From NCBI GenBank assembly GCA_028288395.1, contig JAQBNV010000260.1, forward strand, positions 1 through 5,578: a DNA stretch of 5,578 nucleotides, read 5' to 3'. The translations under genes were made by a program, and so were the position numbers. This DNA is from Adhaeribacter sp. GTDB taxonomy: Bacteria; Bacteroidota; Bacteroidia; Cytophagales; Hymenobacteraceae. Shown piece by piece: positions 1 to 5,578 of this stretch (positions within the stretch are counted from its first letter, which is position 1; every line of letters starts with the position of its first letter). The notes under the pieces were generated by a model, which worked only from the letters and a program-made list of their open reading frames with translations, did no database searches and was not told the origin of the DNA.

Positions 1-531
1 CATATTCTGGTAAATAATACGGGTGGCCCGGCAGGCGGCCCTATTCTGGAAGCAAAACCGAAAGATTTTAAAGGCGCTTTTTCCAATCACCTGATTTGTA
101 ACCATCTATTGGTGCAGGCAGTGGTGCCCCTGATGAAGGAAGCTAATTACGGGCGGATTATAAATATTATTTCTACTTCGGTTAAACAGCCTTTGCCGGG
201 CTTGGGGGTTTCTAACACCACCCGCGGCGCGGTAGCCAGTTGGGCCAAAACCCTTTCTTTTGAACTAGCCGCTTTTGGTATTACGGTTAATAATGTACTG
301 CCAGGCGCCACCGTTACCGGCCGCCACACGTCCTTGGTCCAAGCCAGATCCGAGAAAACCGAAAAACCAGTTGCCGAAATAGAAGCAGAGATGCAGCAGA
401 ATATTCCGGCCCGCCGCTTTGGTGAACCGAAAGAAGTAGCTGCGTTGGCAGCCTTTTTAGCCACCCCGGCCGCCGCTTACATCAATGGCGTCAGCATTCA
501 GGTAGATGGTGGACGGGTAAGCAGTTTATAA
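1..531 (+). CDS. SDR family oxidoreductase (5' end missing), atypical active site
   Basis: This is the C-terminal 176 residues of an NAD(P)-dependent short-chain dehydrogenase/reductase, a cytosolic Rossmann-fold enzyme. The reading frame is open from base 1, so the gene starts outside the window; the TGxxxGIG cofactor loop and roughly 75-80 residues are missing. Visible family landmarks are VNNTGGP (visible residues 4-10, the NNAG region), GRIINIIS (51-58), VNNVLPG (96-102), RFGEPKEVA and the C-terminal INGVSIQVDGG. Aligning with E. coli FabG by spacing puts catalytic Ser at S58, but Tyr falls on S71 and Lys on R75 (motif SNTTR instead of YxxxK), and the structural Asn on H30. From memory, many 'FabG-like' proteins share this NNTGGP...KQP...LSNxxR pattern, so it marks a conserved subgroup rather than decay. 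Substrate is unknown. The GT2 gene follows 35 bases later on the same strand. Confidence 0.9.
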   Translation, partial: HILVNNTGGPAGGPILEAKPKDFKGAFSNHLICNHLLVQAVVPLMKEANYGRIINIISTSVKQPLPGLGVSNTTRGAVASWAKTLSFELAAFGITVNNVLPGATVTGRHTSLVQARSEKTEKPVAEIEAEMQQNIPARRFGEPKEVAALAAFLATPAAAYINGVSIQVDGGRVSSL

Positions 532-566
532 AAAAACACGTTTCGGTTTTAACTCTTCTGGCAGTT

Positions 567-1289
567 TTGCATATTCAGACTTTAACAATTATCATCCCGG
601 TTTACAACGAGGTGGCAACTATCCGGCAGGTGCTGGACGCTATTACACAACTGAACCTAACGCTTCCCCTGCAAAAGGAAGTATTGGTAATAGACGATGG
701 CTCCACCGACGGGACAGCTCCCCTCGTCCAAAACTTCCTTCAAAAATATACGGGTGACCGTATTCGCACGTTCCGGCACGAACATAACCGGGGCAAAGGA
801 GCCGCTATCCGGACAGGTATCCGGGAAGCTACCGGTGATTTTATCATTATTCAGGATGCCGATTTGGAGTACGACCCGGAAGAAATAAACATTTTACTCG
901 ATCCGGTTTTAAAAGGTCGTGCCGATGTGGTATATGGTTCTCGGTTTCAGGGCGGTCAGGCCCACCGGGTACTATTCTACTGGCACTCTGTTGGGAATAA
1001 ATTTCTGACTTTTTTATCTAACATGTTTACCGACCTGAATCTGACCGATATGGAGAGTGGGTATAAACTTTTCCGGCGGGAAATTCTGCAAAATATTACC
1101 CTCCGGGAAAATGGTTTTGGTTTTGAACCGGAAGTAACAGCCAAAATCGCCCGCATTCCGGGCATCCGGATGTACGAAGTGGGCATTTCGTATTATGGCC
1201 GTACCTATGAGCAAGGTAAAAAAATCAACTGGCGCGATGGCTTCCGGGCAATCTGGTGTATTTTTAAATATGGTTTGTTCCGGCGGTAA
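567..1289 (+). CDS. Glycosyltransferase family 2, DPM1/polyprenyl-phosphate glycosyltransferase-like
   Basis: This 240-residue inverting GT-A glycosyltransferase probably moves a sugar from a nucleotide donor to a polyprenyl (undecaprenyl) phosphate on the cytoplasmic face. Motifs in order are IIIPVYNE (8-15), the nucleotide-binding DDGSTDGT (43-50), RGKGAAIRTG (75-84), the metal-binding DxD as QDADLE (96-101), VVYGSRF (121-127), TDMESGYKLFRR (160-171) and GFGFEPEVTAKIAR near 186-199. These match the DPM1-like group. There is no C-terminal transmembrane pair, so it is the short soluble or peripheral form. The start is uncertain. TTG at 567 gives the normal family N-terminus, no in-frame ATG lies between the preceding stop region and the nucleotide-binding motif, and no Shine-Dalgarno is visible. 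Its stop codon sits in a terminator hairpin. Donor and acceptor cannot be read from sequence; glucosyl or mannosyl transfer for envelope glycans is inference. Confidence 0.88.
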   Translation: MHIQTLTIIIPVYNEVATIRQVLDAITQLNLTLPLQKEVLVIDDGSTDGTAPLVQNFLQKYTGDRIRTFRHEHNRGKGAAIRTGIREATGDFIIIQDADLEYDPEEINILLDPVLKGRADVVYGSRFQGGQAHRVLFYWHSVGNKFLTFLSNMFTDLNLTDMESGYKLFRREILQNITLRENGFGFEPEVTAKIARIPGIRMYEVGISYYGRTYEQGKKINWRDGFRAIWCIFKYGLFRR

Positions 1290-1300
1290 AACCGCTTTTT
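1283..1300 (+). terminator. Rho-independent terminator overlapping the GT2 stop codon
   Basis: GCGGT (1283-1287) pairs with ACCGC (1291-1295) around an AAA loop, followed directly by TTTTT (1296-1300). The TAA stop (1287-1289) lies in the hairpin. The stem is short (5 bp, GC-rich), so it may be a moderate terminator. It would end the SDR-GT2 transcript. Confidence 0.55.
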
Positions 1301-1351
1301 AGTACCTTGTTTAGTTTCCAAAAGCCTTTTAATAATAATCAACCAATAAAT

Positions 1352-1453
1352 TTATTCCGTCTTCACCATAATATACTCTGGTATTTTATCCGGACTTAAA
1401 CCATCGGCCGATAATTTAGCTTTGTAAAATACGTTCTGATTAGAATTATGCAT
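1352..1453 (-). pseudogene. Possible gene remnant or 33-codon small ORF, unknown function
   Basis: On the minus strand an open frame runs from an ATG at 1453-1451 to a TAA at 1354-1352 (33 residues). It can be extended seven codons further upstream before an in-frame stop. The translation has protein-like character: NVFYKAKLSADG followed by SPDKIPEYIMVKTE. The pattern of FF, N-x-N, FY, a K/L-x-L strand, then DG and a Pro-x-x-Tyr resembles, from memory, the opening strands of Bacteroidota DUF4833 proteins; this is a weak resemblance. No Shine-Dalgarno is seen, and the upstream stop argues for a decayed fragment rather than a complete gene. It could also be chance open frame in intergenic DNA. 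It lies antisense to the leader of the downstream lipoprotein gene. Confidence 0.2.
1417..1424 (+). promoter_or_regulatory. Candidate -7 element (TAnnTTTG) upstream of the lipoprotein gene
   Basis: TAGCTTTG fits the Bacteroidota housekeeping -7 consensus TAnnTTTG exactly and would give a leader of roughly 100 bases. No good TTG/TTTG is present at the expected -33 position, so support is weak. A second candidate is TATTTTCC at 1490-1497 with TTG at 1466-1468 (21-base spacing), which matches the -7 less well but places transcription closer to the ATG at 1528. Confidence 0.2.
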
Positions 1454-1527
1454 TAACCGGAAGAATTGGGTATTTTAGCGCTGCAAAACTATTTTCCGAA
1501 TTCTAAAAACCGGCCAAAGCAGCCTAC

Positions 1528-2397
1528 ATGCACAAAATATCCTTTATTTATCTGGCCCTGATTGGCAGCCTGTTCGTGCTCACAAGTTGCGGCGGAGAAC
1601 CCGAACCGCGTACCCGGCTCCTTTTCGCCGCCGGCAATGGTCTGGTTTCCCAAAGTCAATCAGTACCTGGTGGCAATATATTGTCTACTTCTATTTTTGC
1701 TGAAGCCGGCACCGGCAATGCCCTGAAAAACTTTAAAATTACCTGTAACTACGACGGTACCGATTCGCTTACTTACCTGGATTCTACTTTGCAGGCATCG
1801 GAGTTTGGTTTATATTTCACATTTGCCACCCGCAACCTGCCGGGTAAAGAAACCTGGGCCTTTACCGTTACCGACGAAAAAAATGTTGTTTACAGCCGTA
1901 AATATACCCTTACCACCACTTCTACCAATATTCCGAAACAGCCCATTTACATCTATAACAGTTTTTTTTACCAGAAATCGGCGTTAGAAAACCTGCAGTA
2001 TTTTTCTTTAAAAGATGGCACCGCTTACCCGGGATACGCCAGCCGTAACAACCCCGAAATAAAGCCCAAAGTTGATTTTTTCTTTAACCAGAACCCAGAT
2101 AAAAATATTTCTCTATATGCCGTTCCGGAGGCCGGTACCCGGTTTAAAACCACTACGCTGTCGCCAGCTGAATTTAGCGATATTCGTACTTTAGAAGCCT
2201 TAACGCCGGTTTTTGCCAACAGCAGCGCTGCCCCGGTAACTACCCTGCCTAGTATGCAAAAGAACCAATTGATAGCTTTTAAAACCAATAGCAAAACCGG
2301 GGTAATCCGGATTGTAGCGGTAGACAAAGCTTTTGATATGTTAAAAAATGATTCGGTGCTGGTGCGGATGCGCTATGAAGTGAAAACAGAAAAATAA
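1528..2397 (+). CDS. Predicted lipoprotein, two beta-rich modules, function unknown
   Basis: This 289-residue exported protein begins with a lipoprotein signal peptide: MHK, a hydrophobic stretch (4-18) and lipobox LTSC with Cys21 as the lipidated residue. The following GGEPEP is acidic and may act like the Bacteroidota surface-export signal, but it is not a clean match. The mature part looks like two beta-rich halves. Residues about 30-130 resemble an Ig-like sandwich (PGGNILSTSIFAEAGTGNALKNF, broken here: PGG at 47-49, AGTGNALKNF at 60-69, then FTVTDEKNVVYSRKY at 112-126). Residues about 140-285 contain KVDFFFNQNP (181-190) and LIAFKTNSKTGVIRIVAV (248-265), a pattern I associate with many uncharacterised Bacteroidota lipoproteins. 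No catalytic motif is visible. ATG 1528 is chosen because the signal peptide begins exactly there. It has its own transcription unit, bounded by terminators on both sides. Confidence 0.85.
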   Translation: MHKISFIYLALIGSLFVLTSCGGEPEPRTRLLFAAGNGLVSQSQSVPGGNILSTSIFAEAGTGNALKNFKITCNYDGTDSLTYLDSTLQASEFGLYFTFATRNLPGKETWAFTVTDEKNVVYSRKYTLTTTSTNIPKQPIYIYNSFFYQKSALENLQYFSLKDGTAYPGYASRNNPEIKPKVDFFFNQNPDKNISLYAVPEAGTRFKTTTLSPAEFSDIRTLEALTPVFANSSAAPVTTLPSMQKNQLIAFKTNSKTGVIRIVAVDKAFDMLKNDSVLVRMRYEVKTEK

Positions 2398-2400
2398 ACA

Positions 2401-2415
2401 CCGGGATTTTCCCGG
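2401..2415 (+). repeat. Small stem-loop just after the lipoprotein stop
   Basis: CCGGGA (2401-2406) pairs perfectly with TCCCGG (2410-2415) around a 3-base loop, three bases after the TAA. No T run follows, so it is not a classical terminator; it might protect the mRNA 3' end, or be chance. Confidence 0.35.
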
Positions 2416-2444
2416 CAAGCTACTGGTTTATGAACGGGCTAGAT

Positions 2445-2494
2445 TTACCATAAAAAAAGGAAGCGCTTTTAGGCGCTTCCTTTTTTTATGGTAA
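2445..2494. terminator. Bidirectional rho-independent terminator between convergent genes
   Basis: A perfect 22-bp inverted repeat (2445-2466 with 2473-2494) surrounds a six-base loop TTTTAG. The core is GGAAGCGC/GCGCTTCC, flanked by seven A on the left and seven T on the right. Each strand therefore shows a GC-rich hairpin followed by a U run: the plus strand ends the lipoprotein transcript and the minus strand ends the FadL-like operon, whose stop codon is at 2507-2509. Confidence 0.9.
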
Positions 2495-2506
2495 CAAATG
2501 CAGATA

Positions 2507-3979
2507 TTAAAAATTTAAACCTACGGTAAATATCAGATTATTGAAACGATTTTTGGTATCGACCATCGGCTGCTCCGTTTTATTTTCAAGCGTGTACGGC
2601 GAATAAATTGAATTACTGGCCGAATTAACCAAGGCCGCATCTACAAAATAATTAGCTTGCTTGATGCCTACCCCACCGGTAATATAAGATTGTTTCCGAT
2701 CGTAGGTGCTGTTTTGGTAAGGATCGCCGTAAAGCGCATACCCGGCCCGCACCCGGAAAACATCAAACCGGCCTTCAGCCCCAATTTTAACGTTTACTAC
2801 TGATTTGAAATCGGTGCTTATCCTATTATTCGTATCCCGGAAAATATCACTGTCACTATCGTCGTTTAACCGGGCTTTGCTGTGATTTACGTATTCTACA
2901 TCGCCCGAAATAAAGCCGTTTTTACCCAGAATAAAAGCGACACCTCCGTTAAGCCGCATCGGCGTGGTTAAATTATAGCTATACTCCCCCGGGTCAGTAC
3001 TTACATTATGCGATTCGTGCTCGGCTACTACCAAAGAGGTCTGGTAAGTATCGTTCATGGCAAAATAAGTTGGTGTTTGAATACTTCCGCCAACTCTAAT
3101 CAGATCGTTGGGTTTAAAAATAACCCCTAAGCGTCCGTTTATACCATTGCCGGTAGTCGTAAACTCATCACGTAAGGTCAGGTTCTGAAATACCGTAGTG
3201 GTATTATTTTCTGATTCTTTGAAAGTGCTAACCTGGTTATACCGCAGGGTTGAAAGCCCGATTGACGCGCCTAAAAACAATTTATCACGGTAGCTGGCGC
3301 CATAAGCAAAATCCCATTGGTTCTGAGCGCCCTGGCTGAGCACATCTTCCGATTGCTGTATCGGGCCAATCTGGTTAGCAGCATAATAATCCTTCACATC
3401 CTGATCGTAATTGATTAGGAAAGTCTCATAAGCCAAACCTTCGCGGTTCTCAAAATTGGAATCGCCAATGCCATACCGGGTGGCACTTTCCGCCAGCGAT
3501 TGCACAATAGTAGAACCAACAACATCACTGGTGGCACCACGGGTGGTACGTTGGTAATTGAATTTATTCTGAAAAGAATTTTGTCTTGTAAAACCAATCC
3601 CGAAAGAACCGCCGCGCCAGGCACCCTCGGTGCCATCGCTTTTGCGGCGGCTTAGTACCAGGCCAAGCCCGCCCAGGTTCAAACCCTGACGCTGATCTAC
3701 GGAAGAGGTGCCCTCAATTTTACTTTCGGTATTGCCAAACTGGATGCCGGGTGTAAAGGTGAATTCGGAACGCCGGTAAAGGCCAAGACCCGCCGGATTA
3801 CCGGCTAAATTACCGGCATCGCCCCCCAGAGCAGTTTGGGAACCCCCAATAGCTTGTACCCGGCCTGTGCCCCCCATACCTAGGCGGGAATAACGCAGGG
3901 CATCGTTTTCATTTTGGGCCATTACATTACCAGCAAGGCAAAGCAATGCCAAACCGGTTAAAATATTAATCGATTTCAT
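2507..3979 (-). CDS. FadL/OmpP1-like outer-membrane beta-barrel protein
   Basis: This 490-residue protein is of the OmpP1/FadL/TodX type, whose members form 14-strand barrels that import hydrophobic molecules across the outer membrane. It starts with a Sec signal peptide (MKS, hydrophobic 4-17, likely cleavage after VMA at 19-21). The conserved N-terminal hatch region follows: SRLGMGGTGR (31-40), GGDAGNLAGNPAGLGLY (52-68, with NPAG at 61-64 as the family signature). The rest shows alternating polar/aromatic strands and ends in FTVGLNF, the C-terminal Phe expected for recognition by the BAM machinery. Length fits the family. It is the second gene of a minus-strand operon, 26 bases after the Tyr/Gly-rich lipoprotein, and no internal promoter is evident. 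ATG 3979 sits exactly before the signal peptide; no Shine-Dalgarno is visible. Family assignment is strong, but the transported substrate is unknown and many Bacteroidota members are uncharacterised. Confidence 0.82.
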   Translation of the reverse strand: MKSINILTGLALLCLAGNVMAQNENDALRYSRLGMGGTGRVQAIGGSQTALGGDAGNLAGNPAGLGLYRRSEFTFTPGIQFGNTESKIEGTSSVDQRQGLNLGGLGLVLSRRKSDGTEGAWRGGSFGIGFTRQNSFQNKFNYQRTTRGATSDVVGSTIVQSLAESATRYGIGDSNFENREGLAYETFLINYDQDVKDYYAANQIGPIQQSEDVLSQGAQNQWDFAYGASYRDKLFLGASIGLSTLRYNQVSTFKESENNTTTVFQNLTLRDEFTTTGNGINGRLGVIFKPNDLIRVGGSIQTPTYFAMNDTYQTSLVVAEHESHNVSTDPGEYSYNLTTPMRLNGGVAFILGKNGFISGDVEYVNHSKARLNDDSDSDIFRDTNNRISTDFKSVVNVKIGAEGRFDVFRVRAGYALYGDPYQNSTYDRKQSYITGGVGIKQANYFVDAALVNSASNSIYSPYTLENKTEQPMVDTKNRFNNLIFTVGLNF

Positions 3980-4005
3980 GTTAATTTAAAACTTAACGTC
4001 ACTTA

Positions 4006-5397
4006 TTAGTTCCGGGGCCGTCCGCCACGGCCCCCACTGTTGTTGTTGCTGCCACCGTCAGATGATGGTGCAGGCCGGCTGCTGGGTTGTTCATAAGAAC
4101 GGGGCGCCTCGTAAGTTCTTTGTTGCGTCCGTTCCTGCCGGGGAGCCTGGTATGTTGGCTCTGGCCGGTAGGTTTCCCGTACTCTTTCCTGCCGTTGTGG
4201 CTGCTCCATGCGCCGTTGTTCCCGCGGGCTTAACTGTTCGGTCCGCTGCTGGCTGGGCGCTGGGGTATAATCCGGGGCACTACGCTCATTCCGGGGGCGA
4301 ACGGAAGGACGTTCCTCCATGTTGCGCACCGGCTGATCAAGCGTGTTATCGGTAGGTTCTACCCGGCTCCGGCGGCTGGGGCGTTCCAGATTCGGCTGAG
4401 CCGGGTCACGGGTTACCTGGTTATCAATGCGGTTATCGATGTTTCTGTCCTGCCGGCCAACCCGGGTAGGCATTTGCGGAGCATCTGCCGGACGCGCCAT
4501 ATCGGGAGAAGTATTCCGGCCACCGCCGTTTACGTCCGGTGCTGTATTAGTACCAACTGACCGGGAGCGGGTTGAGCGAATATCAGCATCAGCTGGACGT
4601 GTGCCTCTTCCTCCACCGGGAACTACTACGCCACCTCCACCACCTGGGGTTATACCGCCCGTATCATTACGCGGGCGACTGCCGCGACTTGTATTGGCAT
4701 TACCTGTTGGCACTTCACTGCGATCCCGCCGCGGACCATATTGTATCTTTTTAGATGAATTTGTATCGTTCCGGTACCAGCCACTATTGGTATAATAACT
4801 GTTATTATACCCACCGCCATACCAGCCACGGTTAAAACCACCGCCAAAACCTCCATAGTACGGATAGCCACCGTAATAAGGCCGGCCGATAACAACTGTT
4901 AAACCAGTGTAAATGCGTGGATATCTAAAGCCGTAATCGAAATACGGGTTATAAAATGGATCGTAAGCAGAATAAAAAGGATCGTAGAAAGCAGAACGCC
5001 CATACATGTACGGGTTGCGATTATACCAGTAATAGTCCGTATTGGCCAGATCGTAATAAGACAGACCAGAACGGTAAGGCGTGTTGTAACGCCGCAACCG
5101 AGACGAGGCATAATCATCGGAATAATAATCTTCCGCCGGGTTATTATCATTATTGCTGTACGAATTACCAGTACCGCTATTCTTTTCAGCGTATTCCGGA
5201 TTTGGTACCGCGCTTTCGTCTATTACTTCGCTACTTTCATTAGCAACCGCAACCATCCTATCCTGGATGATCGTTTTATCTTTCGATGAATAATACACAT
5301 CATCGTATTCGGAACTCTCAAATGCGACCGGGCTGCTGCAGCCAATTGCCAGGGTAGCAAACAGCGGCATCAAGAGTAAATTTTTTATATTTTTCAT
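4006..5397 (-). CDS. Tyr/Gly-rich and Arg/Pro-rich low-complexity lipoprotein, unknown function
   Basis: A 463-residue lipoprotein is predicted from the ATG at 5397-5395: MKNIKN, a hydrophobic stretch (7-18) and lipobox AIGC with Cys20. The same frame is open up to a TTG at 5454, but that would add 19 residues before the signal peptide and is rejected. Regions of the protein are: an acidic Ser/Asp/Glu/Asn part (21-98) with SSEYDDVYY; a very Tyr-rich part (90-182) with tandem SAFYDPFY and SAYDPFY; a Gly/Tyr/Asn-rich stretch (174-207); Gly runs (252-264); and a long basic Arg/Pro/Gln/Glu-rich tail (265-463) with imperfect repeats such as TYQAPR and TYEAPR. No enzymatic domain is recognised; most of the chain is probably disordered. 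It lies 26 bases upstream of the FadL-like gene and is likely its operon partner. A surface, adhesive or matrix-interacting role is only inference from composition. Confidence 0.8.
   Translation of the reverse strand: MKNIKNLLLMPLFATLAIGCSSPVAFESSEYDDVYYSSKDKTIIQDRMVAVANESSEVIDESAVPNPEYAEKNSGTGNSYSNNDNNPAEDYYSDDYASSRLRRYNTPYRSGLSYYDLANTDYYWYNRNPYMYGRSAFYDPFYSAYDPFYNPYFDYGFRYPRIYTGLTVVIGRPYYGGYPYYGGFGGGFNRGWYGGGYNNSYYTNSGWYRNDTNSSKKIQYGPRRDRSEVPTGNANTSRGSRPRNDTGGITPGGGGGVVVPGGGRGTRPADADIRSTRSRSVGTNTAPDVNGGGRNTSPDMARPADAPQMPTRVGRQDRNIDNRIDNQVTRDPAQPNLERPSRRSRVEPTDNTLDQPVRNMEERPSVRPRNERSAPDYTPAPSQQRTEQLSPREQRRMEQPQRQERVRETYRPEPTYQAPRQERTQQRTYEAPRSYEQPSSRPAPSSDGGSNNNSGGRGGRPRN
4951..4995 (-). repeat. 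Short in-frame tandem duplication encoding SA(F)YDPFY
   Basis: Two adjacent in-frame copies code for SAFYDPFY (4972-4995, 8 codons) and SAYDPFY (4951-4971, 7 codons) inside the Tyr-rich region of the lipoprotein. The copies share GGATCGTA and AGCAGAA words on the plus strand and differ by one deleted codon and a few substitutions, which suggests a diverging local duplication. Confidence 0.6.
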
Positions 5398-5438
5398 GGC
5401 TATTGAATAAAATAAAATACCTGGAACAATTTTTAAAG

Positions 5439-5454
5439 ACAATCGCACTGCCAA
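5439..5454 (-). promoter_or_regulatory. Imperfect sigma-54-like site upstream of the lipoprotein operon
   Basis: Read on the minus strand the site is TTGGCA, six bases, then TTGT. It resembles the -24/-12 consensus TTGGCACG-N4-TTGC with the correct GG-to-GN spacing of 10 bases, and would start transcription about 30 bases before the ATG. However, the invariant C of the -12 GC is T, so this may be chance. Confidence 0.15.
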
Positions 5455-5561
5455 ATAACGGTTTATCTATTTATTAACGTAATTTTGAGTCGGAATGGTG
5501 CAGTTTTTTCTCTTATTTATATAGCAAAACTTGTACCAAACCCATGATTTATAATATACTA

Positions 5562-5569
5562 CAAATATA
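5562..5569 (-). promoter_or_regulatory. Candidate -7 element (TAnnTTTG) for the minus-strand operon
   Basis: TATATTTG on the minus strand matches the Bacteroidota -7 consensus TAnnTTTG exactly. The -33 TTTG would lie beyond the window edge and cannot be checked. Transcription would start near 5555, giving an AT-rich leader of roughly 155-160 bases before the ATG at 5397. I saw no strong hairpin or riboswitch in that leader. Confidence 0.35.
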
Positions 5570-5578
5570 ATAATAAAA

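Noticed and set aside
147..464. 105-codon minus-strand frame inside the SDR gene
   Set aside because: It lies wholly opposite the conserved SDR coding sequence and has no recognisable features.
109..531. SDR start at the TTG codon at 109
   Set aside because: The frame is open to base 1 and the upstream codons encode the conserved VNNTGGP region, so 109 is internal to the gene.
977..1214. Overlapping minus-strand frames inside the glycosyltransferase gene
   Set aside because: They are antisense shadows of a gene with all GT2 motifs in order.
4610..4660. CCACCTCCACCACC tract as a possible microsatellite or phase-variable repeat
   Set aside because: It is imperfect, encodes the poly-Gly stretch, and its codon-sized unit would not shift the reading frame.
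4062..4795. Two long open frames on the plus strand (97 and 122 codons) opposite the low-complexity lipoprotein
   Set aside because: They are shadows of Arg/Pro/Gly-rich codons read in antisense; their translations look random and lack domains, while the minus-strand frame has a lipobox and a coherent composition.
5398..5454. A 19-residue N-terminal extension of the low-complexity lipoprotein from a TTG at 5454
   Set aside because: It would place extra sequence before a complete lipoprotein signal peptide that begins at the ATG at 5397.
5513..5545. A 10-codon minus-strand frame (MGLVQVLLYK) in the leader of the lipoprotein operon
   Set aside because: It is too short to distinguish from chance, has no ribosome binding site, no run of regulatory codons and no attenuator-like hairpin after it.

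Overview
The window looks like chromosome of a Bacteroidota bacterium, most likely Cytophagales and possibly Hymenobacteraceae (Adhaeribacter/Pontibacter-like). This is an inference from style, not from a marker gene. The supporting signs are two lipoproteins with LTSC/AIGC lipoboxes, a FadL/OmpP1-type outer-membrane protein of the Bacteroidota kind, almost no Shine-Dalgarno sequences, exact TAnnTTTG (-7) promoter words in intergenic DNA, moderate GC with many CCGG words, and AT-rich spacers. No transposon, integrase, CRISPR array, tRNA or rRNA was seen.

Layout. Positions 1-531 (+) hold the 3' two thirds of a short-chain dehydrogenase/reductase (SDR) gene cut by the window edge. It belongs to the subgroup in which the YxxxK catalytic motif is replaced. 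After 35 bases comes a complete family-2 glycosyltransferase of the DPM1/polyprenyl-phosphate type (567-1289, +), whose stop codon lies inside a small rho-independent terminator. The 238-base spacer 1290-1527 carries a possible short gene remnant on the minus strand (1352-1453) and a weak promoter candidate for the next gene. A lipoprotein of unknown function follows (1528-2397, +).

At 2445-2494 a perfect 22-bp stem flanked by A and T runs forms a two-way terminator between this lipoprotein and the convergent minus-strand pair. That pair is read leftward from about 5570. A Tyr/Gly-rich, then Arg/Pro/Gln-rich, lipoprotein (4006-5397, -) comes first, then a FadL/OmpP1-like beta-barrel (2507-3979, -) only 26 bases later. 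They are almost certainly co-transcribed.

How the genes relate. The two plus-strand enzymes share a strand and a short gap but have no obvious common pathway. The minus-strand pair is the most interesting unit: a barrel-forming outer-membrane protein plus a lipid-anchored, low-complexity, aromatic-rich protein, suggesting a cell-envelope or surface function. I found no clear signature of a defence or mobile system. The best candidates for something undescribed are the lipoprotein/barrel operon, the SDR with replaced catalytic residues, and the antisense remnant.
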